DNA of 64,000 nucleotides from Aphrocallistes beatrix (lineage: Eukaryota; Porifera; Hexactinellida; Sceptrulophora; Aphrocallistidae): contig OY725501.1 of the NCBI GenBank assembly GCA_963281255.1, positions 2,767,674 through 2,831,673 on the forward strand. Direction: 5' to 3'. This document shows, piece by piece, positions 43,088 to 53,977 of this stretch (position 1 is its first letter; each line of letters starts with the position of its first letter). Both the position numbers and the translations under genes were made by a program. The notes beneath the pieces are model-generated. The model saw nothing but the letters and a program-made list of their open reading frames with translations. It was not told the origin of the DNA and ran no database searches.

Positions 43088-43322
43088 TTATATACGGATT
43101 CGTTTGGCCATCACAGATGCTCTGTCAATTTGTTTGGGAATCATTTTAATTAGGTAGTATAAACTTGTTTGTATTGGTTGTATTTGCCGCTGGTATTCCT
43201 TGCTAAAATGCGAATTTGCACACCCACATCTGTAACGAAAAATTATTCACCATTATTTGAGCAAATACATACGTGATATTGTGAATATTTACAAGCGCAT
43301 GTGGATGGGGCGCTTGTAGTAA

Positions 43323-43346
43323 ATATAGCATGTACACATGCTATAT
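43323..43346. repeat. 24-bp perfect palindrome
   Basis: ATATAGCATGTA followed by its exact reverse complement. It lies in the gap between the NHL gene and POLD1, with CAAGCGC-type inverted pieces just upstream. It is possibly the centre of a decayed foldback element. Confidence 0.6.
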
Positions 43347-43502
43347 CTACGTATACGTTATGTCGATTTTGACGAAATGTTGATTTTGTGAAATCAACGA
43401 ATTTTTTGATAAAAAATAAGTAAATCAAGGCTTTGACTTCGATTCTACAAATCAACATTCAATATCGTATCCCATGCAGCATATATACGTAAGCAGTTTG
43501 TA

Positions 43503-46500
43503 ATGTCGGCGTCTTCAAAGAGATCTCAGAAGAGAGCCGCGCCTCAAATAGATAGGAGTGACATCAAGCGCGTCAGAGATGCAGACGATGACGAGGAGAA
43601 GGATGAGGAGTTCGGAGATATGGGAGACGCCGAGGACTTTGGTGAAGAGGAGATCAATCAAGTGGCAGACTCCACTTCCTTATCCATCCAAGACCTGGTG
43701 TCATTTTCTAAGGAGTGGCAGAGGGCGGAATGTCCCCCTCAAGACACAAATGAAGACTTCATATTCCAGCAGATAGAGATTGATGTGTGTTCTGGAAAGC
43801 CGCACTCTACGATGGCCAAAGGAACTGATCCGAATGAGGCACCGCATATCCGTCTGTTCGGTGTTACGAAGGAGGGCTACAGCGTCATGACTCGAGTACA
43901 CGGGTTCATGCCGTACTTCTATGCAGACTGTCCCCCCATCTCCATTGCTAAACAGGTGCGTGTTCTTCTATTTATATTCTCTAATGTTATCTCCCACTCT
44001 CTCAAGGCTAGGACTCCATGTAATTGGGACAATTCAGTACGTAGGTTCTCTCCTTACGATCAGAAGGTAAGAGTAAGTTCTGTCTAGCTGCTTGTCATCC
44101 CTTCTTGGCAAATACAAGCATTTTCTATTTTACAAGTTACGAGACTAAATTATTGTACTTGGAATACCACTCTTAACAGTGATAATTTATGCTACAATGG
44201 ACCATCTCGATTTTCCAAAAAGTCAGGCGGGTTCCACTACAATTCAATCCTTAGATGTCCCAACTTTTTGTCGGTAGCAAAGTAGCAGTTTGGTTAATCG
44301 AGCTTAAATCTCTATTTTTTAAAGATCTTATTCTTTCTAAGACCTTACTATTCTAACATAAAAGCAATTTGTGTATTCACACTAACAGCTTCCATTTCTT
44401 CTCAGACTGTTACGTCTATGCAACTTAAAGTTGACCTATAGCATTGAATTTAGTTAGCTAATAATATGCTAAGCTGAGTCTATCTCCGAACTTTATTCTG
44501 GCTAACACATAAATACTCATACGCACTCGTCCAGTGATGATTACTTGTATCATCCTAGAATAGATATGCTATAATAATGCCAAACGCTTGCTCACCAAGT
44601 AAGGATCTAATTCCTTGTTTCTATGCTATTGCTTTGAATTGCTAAACTGCAAGTTCGAGTGGCACTTTTTGATAGTAGAACTATTTATGAACTACATAGG
44701 TATAGGTCAGAGTATAGATATTTTAGAGTATCGCAAATCCATACATCATTTGCTAATAATCCTTCAATCTCACAACATTAGCTGCTCGTCTAGCCGTATT
44801 TCTGGTCAAGTTTCAAATGTGGCAACAACCCATGTGGCATCCTGGCATGCCTCCTCCTGGTGCCACTCCCCAGCTAGTCCGCCCTTCGCAGGAGCAGACT
44901 GCGGCCTCCTGGGCCGTCCGAGCACAGCAGTGGGCGCAACAGCGACGGGTGTACACCGGTATGTACTCCGCTCCCTCCTACGCGCCCCCTGCCCCAGGGG
45001 ACGGTAACCCTCCTCCCCCTGGTGTCGCGACTGAACAGCCCCCCGCACCCCCTCCTCCCCCTCCCCCTCCTCTTCCCTCTGCTCCTCCCCCTGCTCCTCC
45101 TAGCTCTCACAGCACAGAGCCTCGCTACTACTCCAGTGCTCCACAGACCTACCCACCCCCCGCCCCACCCCCTCTCCCCTCACACCCCCCTTACCCGGAC
45201 AGACACACGGAACAACACCCCAAGTCGAACCCTCAAACAGGACAGGTGGAATCTCAGTTCCATCCGCCTCCCTACCCACACCGGCACCCTATCCCCCCTG
45301 TCCCCCCACCCCCGTGTCCCCCTCCCCCTCCTCCTCCCACTCAGCCGCTTGAGCAGTGGGAGCACGCAGAACCTCACACCTACTCACAGCTCGCACCCTA
45401 CCCCCCCGAGGAGTACACGTCCCCCTCTGACACCCCTCCTCCCCCGCACCACTACTCCTACTCCTACGTGCCCACGCACCGCTACCAGCAGCCGTACGGA
45501 CGGGACACGCCTGAGGACCAGGAGATCGCCCCCGTCCCCTCTGAGAAGGACAACGAGGAGATACAGCTGGCCGCGAAGAAGGTGCTGGAGGACCAGAGTG
45601 ACAGCGACGATTCGGACACTCTCTCTTCCCACCGCTCGCGCAGACACAAGCGCGCTAGCGAGGAGGACGTGCTCCTCACGCGCCGTGTCTACGACCCCAG
45701 CCACGTGTACGCCCAGCAGCACCCGGCCCCTGCCCCCCATCACGAGGAGAGGAGACCCAACTCTCCTCCTCCCGTGCCCTCGCACCCCTCTCTCCCGCCA
45801 GAGCAGCCGCCGCAGTCCTTCGACTACGGACACGGGTTCCCTCCGCCAGCCCGCTTCCAGGCCCCCTCTCACCCCCCGGCCCCCTACCCCTACCCTCCAG
45901 GGGGCGAATGGGCGGGTCCGCCTGTCCCCAGCTCTGAGTTCTACCCGACCTCCCCCTCCGAGGAGGCGGGAGGGGCGCGGAGGGTCATCCCCGCCTGGCT
46001 CAGAGACGACCTGAAGAAGCTGGAGAAGGACAGACAGAAGCAGGTGAAGAGGGGGTTTGAATCGGAGAGAGAGGGCGACGTGTCCGCCAAGAAGGAGTGG
46101 TACCCAGGCGATCCCGTCATGGAGATGTTCGGTCCTCCCTTGCCAGAGCACCTGCTCTCTGCTCACAGCAGCCAGTCGCGGTTCTTCACGAGCGACGAGT
46201 GCCGGGACAAGTTCCTGATAGAAGCGCTCCAGACCACAGTCACTGAGTTCCTGCTGGAAGTCACCTCGATCGAGCTCGACAACCTCTGCTCCAACGCTCT
46301 GGCCGACGCCAGGCAGCTGCGAGCTAAGCCCATGGTCAGCTACGACTCCTCGTCCGAGTCTTCTCAGCAGGGGGAGGAGGGGGTGAAGGGGGACAGGGGT
46401 AGAAGGGACGGGAGGGTGCAGACACCCAAGCAGCAGCGCAGAGAAGATAGAGGGTCCTCTCACACCAGCTCACAGGGGGGGCCTGTCTCGGAGAGGGAGA

Positions 46501-49500
46501 GGAGGCACAAGCACAAGCTTAGAAGCAGCGGCCGTCACAGGAAGAGGGACCGCTCTAGGTCTAGGTCCAGGTCCAAGAGACGAGGCGACAGGGTGAGACC
46601 TCGCTCCCCTCGCTCTAGATCCCCTCACAGCAAGCATATCAAGAAATACAGACCTTGACACCTTGGTGCTGCAGATAGAGACTAGAGACCAATCTCTTTC
46701 CGTGTTGAGGCGGCACAGACATGGCCCGTGAATTGATCTGTTACTGTGTTATTGTGTCAGATCACAGTTATTATACTTGTTTTAGTTCGTTCTTATTTAT
46801 TGGGGATAGCAGACTTTGTAATTACATGTTGTACGATAGCGATTGGATAGAGAATATAGAGAATAGCAAATTATTTTTTATTTAAAATTTCTGTTGACAC
46901 GCAGGTGCTGTTTTGTAATACAATTGAGGATTCGTATGTTATCAGGTGGCGGCATGCGGGAGTTTCCAGCAAGACCTAGACGCTCTCCTGAAGAAGGAGA
47001 GCACAGCGAGGAACCTCTCCGCCTGCGTGCTGAGCGTGCGCATCGAGGAGAGACAGTCCATCTACCACTTCAGCCGCAGCAAGAGGCCCTTCTTCCGTGT
47101 GACGGTGGCCTCCCCCAGACTGGTACCCACTGCCCGGAGGATTCTGGAGCAAGGAGACTTCAAGTTCGGGGAGTACCCCTGTCGACAGTGAGTCTCTAAC
47201 TCTTAGGACTGTCCATACATTCATTCCGCTCTTTCAGGAGATTCTTTTAATTTTCATGCACGCATCCCAGACATATTGATTCGATTTGTCATCAGTACAG
47301 GAGCTGGTACTTATTTCTTTTTTCTTTCTGTGCAGATACTCGACGTATGAGAGTAACATCGAGTTCGTAGTCCGGTTCATGGTGGACACCGGTGTGGTCG
47401 GGTGTGGTTGGGTCCGTCTGAATGGAGGAAAGTACGAAGTGAGGACGGGAGGAAAGGAAAAGTTTTCCAGGTGTCAAGTGGAGCTGAATGTAGCACATCA
47501 CGACTTGGTCGCTTTACCGCCAGAAGGAGAGTGGCAGGCGATTGCACCTCTCAGGATTCTCAGCTTCGACATCGAGTGTGCTAACCGCAAGGGGATCTTC
47601 CCTGAGGCCGAGAAGGACAGGATCATCCAGATAGCCAACGTGATGCAGGTGCAAGGGCAGCCCGGACACTTATTCAAGGTCATTTTCACTCTTAAAGACA
47701 CAGCCCCCGTGCCTGGAGCCGAGGTGAGTTCAGTGGGACTGAAAGGGAGGAATTCACATCTGTAAAATCCCTCTCTCATCCCAGCTGCGCTGCTACGAGG
47801 ACGAGTGTGAGATGCTGATGGACTGGTCTTCTCTGATCAGAACGATGGACCCTGACATCCTCACTGGTTACAACATCATTAACTTCGACCTGCCCTACCT
47901 CCTGAACAGAGCAGCCGCTCTCAAGCTCATGAGATTTCCTTTTATGGGCAGGACTCATGAGAGGACTACCCTGAGCAACGCCACCTTCCAGTCCAAGGCG
48001 TACGGGAAGAGAGAGAACAAGAGCATCAAGATGCACGGGAGGGTTCAGTTCGACGTGCTACAGGTACCTTTCTGATAATAAATTAGTTTTTCAGGGTGAT
48101 TGATGTGAATAAACTTTTAGATAAAATTCGTGCGAATTTTTTTCCGTGCATTTACATGTTTTTCAAGGGCGATCTTGGTGTAAAAATTACACCACGATTC
48201 ATATTTTTTCGGTGGTTAACACCACGGTTAAGCTGAGTTAACCAATGTCTCAACCTTAAAAGAGCCCTGCATTTACCTTTACATGTGTGAAAGGTGCTGT
48301 TTCGAGATCAGAAGCTGCGCTCCTACTCTCTCAACTCTGTGAGCTATCTGTTCCTGGGGCAGCAGAAGGAGGACGTGCACCACAGCAAGATAACGGAGCT
48401 GCAAGAAGGGGACAGACTCACTCGGAGGAGACTGGCCCTCTACTGCCTCAAGGACGCCATCCTCCCCCTCAGGCTCCTGGACAAACTCATGTGTCTCATC
48501 AACTACATCGAGATGGCTAGAGTCACCGGAGTCCCTATCTCCTATCTCTCCACGCGAGGGCAGCAGATAAAGGTACGGATCCATGCACCTACCCAGTCCA
48601 AGTTGTAATTTACGAATGACGGATGTTTCGTCGCTGATATTTCTTTGAATGAAATTATTGGATCCTCACTTTCATTCTCCCATTCATTCTGACAAATAAT
48701 AAATGACAATCACCCACCCCCTCACGAATTAAAAATACCCACTTTCTCTTTGCTCTTATACAAAATACTCTCCAAAATGCTCACTCTCCTATCAATTCTA
48801 TTCAGGTTAGAACAAATTCATGTTTCCCAATAGTTTGTAATTCCATTCTAAAATATCAGCGACGAAACATCCGTTTACCGTAATGTACGATATACGATGG
48901 CCTATTTCACACCTCTATTAGGTGATATCACAGCTGTTACGCAAAGCTAAAGAGCAGGGACTGCTGATGCCTGCACGCAAGTTCCAGGGAGAGGAGGAGT
49001 ACGCGGGTGCTACGGTGATAGAGCCGCGGAGAGGGTTCTACAAGGACCCCGTGAGCGTGCTGGACTTCTCCTCCCTCTACCCTAGCATCATGATGGCGCA
49101 CAACCTCTGCTACACTAGTCTCGTGGACATCTCGGACAAGAACCAGTTCACGCCTGAGGAGATCACGCGGACCCCTGCCGGGAACTACTTCGTGAAGGCT
49201 GAGGTCAGGAAGGGACTGCTGCCCGAGATATTGGAAGAACTCCTCAAAGCGAGAAAGAAAGCGAAGGCAGACTTGAGAATGGAGACAGACCCCTTTAAAA
49301 AGAAGGTGTGTAGTACATAGCAGTTAGCACACAACTTTCTGATTGCATTATTGCTTGATTACACAATCAATGCACTTTAACCATACCATAAATTCTTACA
49401 ATTGAAGGAGTTGGCGTTTACTTCTACCCTCATTCCCAGTGCGATGCTTCATGGGTTCACTGACCACACACGCAGTATAGAGTTACTCGTTGTTTTAGGT

Positions 49501-51144
49501 GTTGGATGGGAGACAGCTGGCGCTGAAGATAAGCGCCAACTCGGTGTACGGATTCACAGGTGCGACCATCGGGAAGCTGCCCTGCATCGAGATCAGCGGG
49601 AGCGTGACGGCCTACGGCAGAGAGATGATCGGCCAGGTGAAGGGCTACGTGGAGGAGAAGTTCACCAAGAAGAACGGGTACCCGTACGACGCAGAGGTGA
49701 TCTACGGGGACACGGACTCCGTCATGGTGCTGTTCCATGTCAGCACCGTTAAGGAGTCCATCGATATGGGGAAGGAGGCTGCGGAGTTTGTGTCTGAGAA
49801 GTTCCCAAAACCAATTAAACTCGAGTTTGAGAAGGTAGTTACGTAGATTAGAGACAGTTATTCCTGTAACGTTCCTATTAAAAATAGTTCATACTTCTCC
49901 AACTGATACAAGTATAATATACAATAGAACTCGGATAAGACGTACCCCTTCGGGAAAGAATTATTAGTAGCCGAGTTTGTACTACGTACATAGAAATCTA
50001 TATTATAGATGAATTTTGGTTCAGAGAAATGAGTACGTCTAAACTGAAGAACGTATTATCCGAGTACATACTAACCGAGTTCTACTGTATACTCACTGTA
50101 TCAGCTGCTAATCTTAGAGAATGTGATGACACTTATGATACTGAGATTGTACTTTATTCTACAGGTGTACTACCCCTACCTTCTGATCAACAAGAAGCGA
50201 TACGCGGGTCTCTTCTACACACAGCCAGACAAGCACGACAAGATGGACTGTAAAGGAATTGAGACGGTGCGTCGAGACAACTGCACTCTGGTAGCTAACC
50301 TCATCAACTCGTGTCTACAGAAAATATTAATCGAGAGGAATCCATCCTCGGCGATAGACTACGTGAAGCAGACCATCTCGGACCTCATGTGCAACCGCAT
50401 CGACATATCCCAGCTGGTGATCACGAAGGAGCTGACTCGGAATGACAAGGACTACTCGGCTAGACTGGCCCACGTGGTGCTGGCCTCTCGCATGAAGGAG
50501 AGAGACGCAGGGTCCGCCCCCTCCCTGGGGGACCGGGTGCCCTACGTCATCATCGCGGGGGGCAAGGGACAGGCGGCGTATGAGAAGGCAGAGGATCCCA
50601 TTTACGTTCTGGACAACAACATTCCGATCGATGTCAAGTACTACCTCGAGCAACAGCTGAGCAAACCGCTCCTGCGGATATTCGAGCCTATCATGGGAAC
50701 CAAGGCTGAGAGGGAGCTGTTCCATGGAGACCACACCCTCTCCCGTATCATCGTCTCCTCTAAGGTAGACTCAGAGCACTGCGCTAGAGCTATTTATACT
50801 TGATTGCTGTCTGTGTGTAGGCAGGAGGTCTGACCATGTTTGCTAAGCGCAGTGAGACCTGCATCGGGTGCAAGGTAGTGTTGAAGGGGAAGGAAGCGGT
50901 GTGTCCGCACTGCGAGCCTCGGATATCAGAGCTGTATCAGAGGGAGGCGGGGCACCTGCGGGGCTTAGAGGAGAGGTTCTCCCGCCTCTGGACCCAGTGC
51001 CAGACCTGCCAGGAGAGTCTGCACGAGGAGATCATCTGCACCAACCGGGACTGTCCCATCTTCTACATGCGGACCAAGGTGATCAAGGATTTAGAGGAGA
51101 AGACCCGTGTTATCAGTCGGTTTGAAGGACAGGTTGATTGGTAG
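43503..51144 (+). CDS. POLD1: DNA polymerase delta catalytic subunit, 9 exons
   Basis: A B-family replicative polymerase of about 1094 residues (human 1107) that synthesises the lagging strand and proofreads. Exons: 43503-43955, 46946-47187, 47336-47723, 47785-48063, 48294-48572, 48922-49305, 49499-49834, 50165-50764, 50821-51144; 3285 nt in frame. Exonuclease motif I is [16 protein letters not shown] (about 308), and motif II is in [12 protein letters not shown]. Polymerase motif A is [20 protein letters not shown] (about 594), motif B is [15 protein letters not shown], and motif C is [10 protein letters not shown] (about 743). The C-terminus has CysA ([18 protein letters not shown], about 998) and CysB ([19 protein letters not shown], about 1046), the latter binding the Fe-S cluster and accessory subunits. 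All catalytic acids are present. Intron 1 contains a whole PNISR-like gene; introns 5 and 7 carry MITEs. Confidence 0.97.
44817..46658 (+). CDS. PNISR: PNISR-like arginine/serine-rich protein, intronless
   Basis: A 613-residue nuclear-speckle-type SR-related protein. The N-terminus is W/Q-rich ([11 protein letters not shown], then [16 protein letters not shown]), as in PNISR. A long proline-rich region follows with short polyproline runs (residues about 70-220). The conserved helix [20 protein letters not shown] lies near 400, corresponding to the PNISR IPAW block. The C-terminus is an RS domain ([19 protein letters not shown]). It has no introns and lies entirely inside intron 1 of POLD1 on the same strand. 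Very high GC sets it apart from the surrounding intron. Orthology rests on the N-terminal and IPAW blocks; the low-complexity rest is not diagnostic. Confidence 0.75.
   Translation: MWQQPMWHPGMPPPGATPQLVRPSQEQTAASWAVRAQQWAQQRRVYTGMYSAPSYAPPAPGDGNPPPPGVATEQPPAPPPPPPPPLPSAPPPAPPSSHSTEPRYYSSAPQTYPPPAPPPLPSHPPYPDRHTEQHPKSNPQTGQVESQFHPPPYPHRHPIPPVPPPPCPPPPPPPTQPLEQWEHAEPHTYSQLAPYPPEEYTSPSDTPPPPHHYSYSYVPTHRYQQPYGRDTPEDQEIAPVPSEKDNEEIQLAAKKVLEDQSDSDDSDTLSSHRSRRHKRASEEDVLLTRRVYDPSHVYAQQHPAPAPHHEERRPNSPPPVPSHPSLPPEQPPQSFDYGHGFPPPARFQAPSHPPAPYPYPPGGEWAGPPVPSSEFYPTSPSEEAGGARRVIPAWLRDDLKKLEKDRQKQVKRGFESEREGDVSAKKEWYPGDPVMEMFGPPLPEHLLSAHSSQSRFFTSDECRDKFLIEALQTTVTEFLLEVTSIELDNLCSNALADARQLRAKPMVSYDSSSESSQQGEEGVKGDRGRRDGRVQTPKQQRREDRGSSHTSSQGGPVSERERRHKHKLRSSGRHRKRDRSRSRSRSKRRGDRVRPRSPRSRSPHSKHIKKYRP
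48619..48874. mobile_element. MITE in POLD1 intron 5
   Basis: A perfect 23-bp inverted repeat (starting ACGGATGTTTCGTCGCTGAT) lies at 48619-48641 and 48852-48874. The interior is AT-rich and has no coding sequence. It fills most of the intron between 48572 and 48922. Confidence 0.8.
49922..50097. mobile_element. pogo-like MITE in POLD1 intron 7
   Basis: CAATAGAACTCGGATAAGAC at the left matches the inverted right end (CCGAGTTCTACTG), next to TA. Internal repeats of CCGAGT and ACGTAC flank the centre. Confidence 0.75.
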
Positions 51145-51389
51145 AGAGAGAGCAGTTACTGTACATGTCTCATTCACTTCGCTAACTTGTGTTAGCTGTA
51201 TCAAGGATATTCACATAATTAGTTGTTCTAGTTGCTTTTAAACGCTTGTTAATTTGTGTGATTTTATCTTTTTGTTCCATTAATAATTTTAACTTTGATT
51301 GCAATTCAAGATTTACTTCAATCATTCTCTACATCAATTTATTCCTCGTATCTCCACTGGGTAAATTTCAGAAGAAATTCCTAAAATTA
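51145..51389. other. POLD1 3' flank, nothing recognised
   Basis: AT-rich sequence after the POLD1 stop, presumably its 3' untranslated region, running up to the Helitron-like element. Confidence 0.4.
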
Positions 51390-51926
51390 TCCTTACTATT
51401 AAAACTCGATTATTGTATATATATATATATATGTAACGAATTGATTGAAGAAACTGCCAGGCGTAGAAGGCTGATTTTTGGCATGTGGGAGTCTTTTGGC
51501 TATTGCTCCAGTAAGTTCTGAGTTCAGAGCAAAATGTCGACTCATCATGGAATTATGACGTCATTGTCACATTTTTAAAAGTTAAGCAACACAGTTATTC
51601 GAGCATAACTCAGCCATTATAGGAGATAGAAGGCTGAAATTTTAATAGAATCTGTATACTAACATACCACACATATGATGCGACTTTCATCAAAAAATGA
51701 TGACACATCACTTTGTTATGACGTCATCATTACGCATCAAAAAATTTAAAATTGACAAATTTGGTGATTTTTCGAGTGAAATCGGTTTTAACACTAAGAT
51801 GGACATATTTAGAGATGTTATCTCCCTTATAATTAACCAATGTCACCTCCAGGCGACCGAAGGGAGCCTCCGGCGGACACAAAGTGTCCGCCAGCCGCGC
51901 AGCGCAAGCAAGCGAAGCGCGCTTGT
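51390..51926 (+). mobile_element. Helitron-like non-autonomous element, longest copy
   Basis: It begins TCCTTACTATTAAAACTCGA, then a (TA)n stretch and TGTAACGAATTGATTGAAGA. It ends with a perfect hairpin GGCGGACAC-AAA-GTGTCCGCC (51872-51892), then AGCCGCGCAGCGCAAGCAAG and CGCGCTTGT. The same ends bound the 341-bp copy at 37569-37909. The interior differs in length by about 200 bp, so copies vary by internal deletion. Confidence 0.65.
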
Positions 51927-52133
51927 TACTATGATGAGTCAAGATTAAGATTTCTTAAAATCTATTTATTGTTTTCAACAAATGCCCAGAATTCCTGGAT
52001 GATATCATAAAAAACTAGTATTTGAGATAGTAGTTGTACTATTGACTTAATATATGGTTATCTACGGTTAACAATATCATATCAGTTAATGGAAACGTGC
52101 TATTAGAATTGTACCTGGGGAATTGAGGTATCA

Positions 52134-52262
52134 TGATCATAGGCGTCGTAAATTTTATTTCCTACCCTTGGACTGCCCGGCCACAATAATCCAGGGCCGT
52201 TCAGTCAGTTAATCGGGCCGTATCTTCCGGGTAACCGGGTGGGTTACGACGCCTATGATCAT
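52134..52262. mobile_element. MITE with ATAGGCGTCGTAA ends, short copy
   Basis: ATGATCATAGGCGTCGTAA is exactly inverted at the right end. The interior (TTTCCTACCCTTGGACTGCC) matches the complement of the right part of the copy at 9785-10095. It lacks that copy's CCGGGT-rich middle. Confidence 0.8.
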
Positions 52263-52344
52263 GATGTACACTGGGCCGACTTCCCCCTTAGAGGCCCTAA
52301 TATGCCATATTACACATTCAATACATTACATCCATATTAAAATA

Positions 52345-52513
52345 CAGTCAGGGTCGCTTAATATGAACATTCGTTTATTATTAACTAACCTCCTGGTCCC
52401 AATTTCATTTTTTATATGGGATTTGTATTGAATCAAGTTCGCTTAATATGAAGTATCTCTATTATGAACATATTTTTTGGTCCACTGGTGGTTCACAATA
52501 AGGGACCCTGACT
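52345..52513. mobile_element. MITE with CAGTCAGGGTC ends
   Basis: CAGTCAGGGTCGCTTA at the left is inverted at the right (GACCCTGACTG), beside TA. Fragments of the same family lie near 37018 and 57318. Confidence 0.8.
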
Positions 52514-52584
52514 GTACATCCAAAAGGCGTACTTGGAAGGAGTAAGAAGTTCACAAAAACAAAAAATGGATAGTGTTACTAGTA

Positions 52585-53442
52585 TTATAAAGTATACTGT
52601 TTTCCCTCTATCTTTTGAAAGAGATCAGCAATCTGCGTTTCTTGTTTGAGTACCATCTGTGTCACGAGTGCTAAATGCTTGTGTACTTCTCGTTCTGAGT
52701 GTGCGGACATATCCCGTCTCTTAACACTCGTAGTACACCCGAACCTAGCATATTCACATGTTATTTCATTGAGAGGACAGTCAATACTGAGATGTGACTC
52801 CAGCAATTTCCGTTTTATCTTATCAAACCTTCCGCAGTGATTGGGACATGTGACTTCCATTTCTGGACAAGTCTGATAGTGTTCTTCACGTTGAAATGTC
52901 ATTAGATTATCTCCACAATGTTTACAAGGTATTTTTCTGCGTTCACACTTGTCACTCCTATGCTCCTCTTCATCCTTCCTGAGTAGGACTTGTTGACATC
53001 TCAGCTTACAATCAATCAGGAGCCTTGAGCAATATATTGATAGATGTCTCTCAATTTGATCAAGTTTCCCTCTCCAATTGCATCCTCGTGCTTCTAAAGG
53101 ACATTTAGCATTTAACTTGTTTATTGAATCTTTTCCTTGCTGCCAATCTGATACCACTATCTTATTCCCAGCACAACTTTTGCATACAGTTTTATTAGCG
53201 TCATGCTGCTTCATAATTACTGGATCTCTCAAAATTCCTTCACATTCGGGGCACGTGAGTAATGCCTGTTCAGCTTCTGTTAAGGGATTCAATAAGCACT
53301 GCGGGTTATAACCTTTCATTTTTGGATAAAAAATGGAAACAAAACTCAAACGTTCCCACATAGTAGCGTGCGAAGTTATATAAACCAAATTCGCGATATT
53401 ATCACTTTCATATTCCTCCATCATTCTCGGTGCCGTTGCCAT
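52585..53442 (-). CDS. TRAF-type zinc-finger protein without MATH domain
   Basis: A 285-residue protein. After an N-terminal region of about 50 residues comes a RING-like segment (LLTCPECEGILRDPVIMKQH, then VCKSCAG). Tandem TRAF-type zinc fingers follow from about 110 to 240 (CPLEARGCNWRGKLDQIERH, CKHCGDNLMTFQREEHYQTC, CPNHCGRFDKIKRKLLESHL, CEYARFGCTTSVKRRDMSAH). A short coiled coil ends the protein (HLALVTQMVLKQETQIADLF). There is no C-terminal MATH domain, which classical TRAFs use to bind receptors. The RING-like part is unusual in spacing, so E3 activity is uncertain. Single exon. It lies downstream of NARS2 on the same strand. Confidence 0.8.
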   Translation of the reverse strand: MATAPRMMEEYESDNIANLVYITSHATMWERLSFVSIFYPKMKGYNPQCLLNPLTEAEQALLTCPECEGILRDPVIMKQHDANKTVCKSCAGNKIVVSDWQQGKDSINKLNAKCPLEARGCNWRGKLDQIERHLSIYCSRLLIDCKLRCQQVLLRKDEEEHRSDKCERRKIPCKHCGDNLMTFQREEHYQTCPEMEVTCPNHCGRFDKIKRKLLESHLSIDCPLNEITCEYARFGCTTSVKRRDMSAHSEREVHKHLALVTQMVLKQETQIADLFQKIEGKQYTL

Positions 53443-53726
53443 AAGACATATTTTAATTTAAACACTAGAGAATTAAAGGTTCATTTAATTAACAATAAAA
53501 CAAAAAGTCTGGCACAATCCTAACCTTCTATTATATACGAATATAACTAGAATGGCGAAGTTGAACTCAGAAAATTGGAATTTCAAATCATTAAAAGATG
53601 ATAATGACGTCATAATTCTGTGATGAGTTGATAATTTTATCTGAGATCGAACAGCTCTTATTTTCAAGTTGTCCGATTTTTGAACGTTGGAGGTCATAAC
53701 TATGAATGGATTGTCCGATTTGAATT

Positions 53727-53814
53727 TTTAACCGTAGAATGCCCAGTGGGGACAGTGTCCCTGATATTTCTATGGTACTGAAGCCATATAAATGCTGGGC
53801 ATTCTACAGTTAAA
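53727..53814. repeat. Hairpin (18 to 20-bp arms, about 48-nt loop)
   Basis: TTTAACCGTAGAATGCCCAG (53727-53746) pairs with CTGGGCATTCTACAGTTAAA (53795-53814) with one mismatch. It is probably a small MITE; a transcribed hairpin cannot be excluded. Confidence 0.55.
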
Positions 53815-53977
53815 GTTAAATATGAATAGACAGTAGAATTTGCATATTATAAGCAACTCTAGTTTTGTTCACGAAAAGTTAATACGCGAAGTTGCTAATA
53901 AGGGAACAGAGTTAAAACATAATAATATACACTTTGAACTTAAAAAATTGTACATAATGCACCATAAGGGATCTTAC

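Noticed and set aside
45022-46463. Long ORFs on both strands over the PNISR-like gene
   Set aside because: They are GC-rich low-complexity shadows of the 44817-46658 frame (Pro/Ser/Arg runs) and lack any family motif.
49402-49752. ORF starting in POLD1 intron 6
   Set aside because: Its latter part is a frame-shifted reading of POLD1 exon 7; the true frame begins at 49499.
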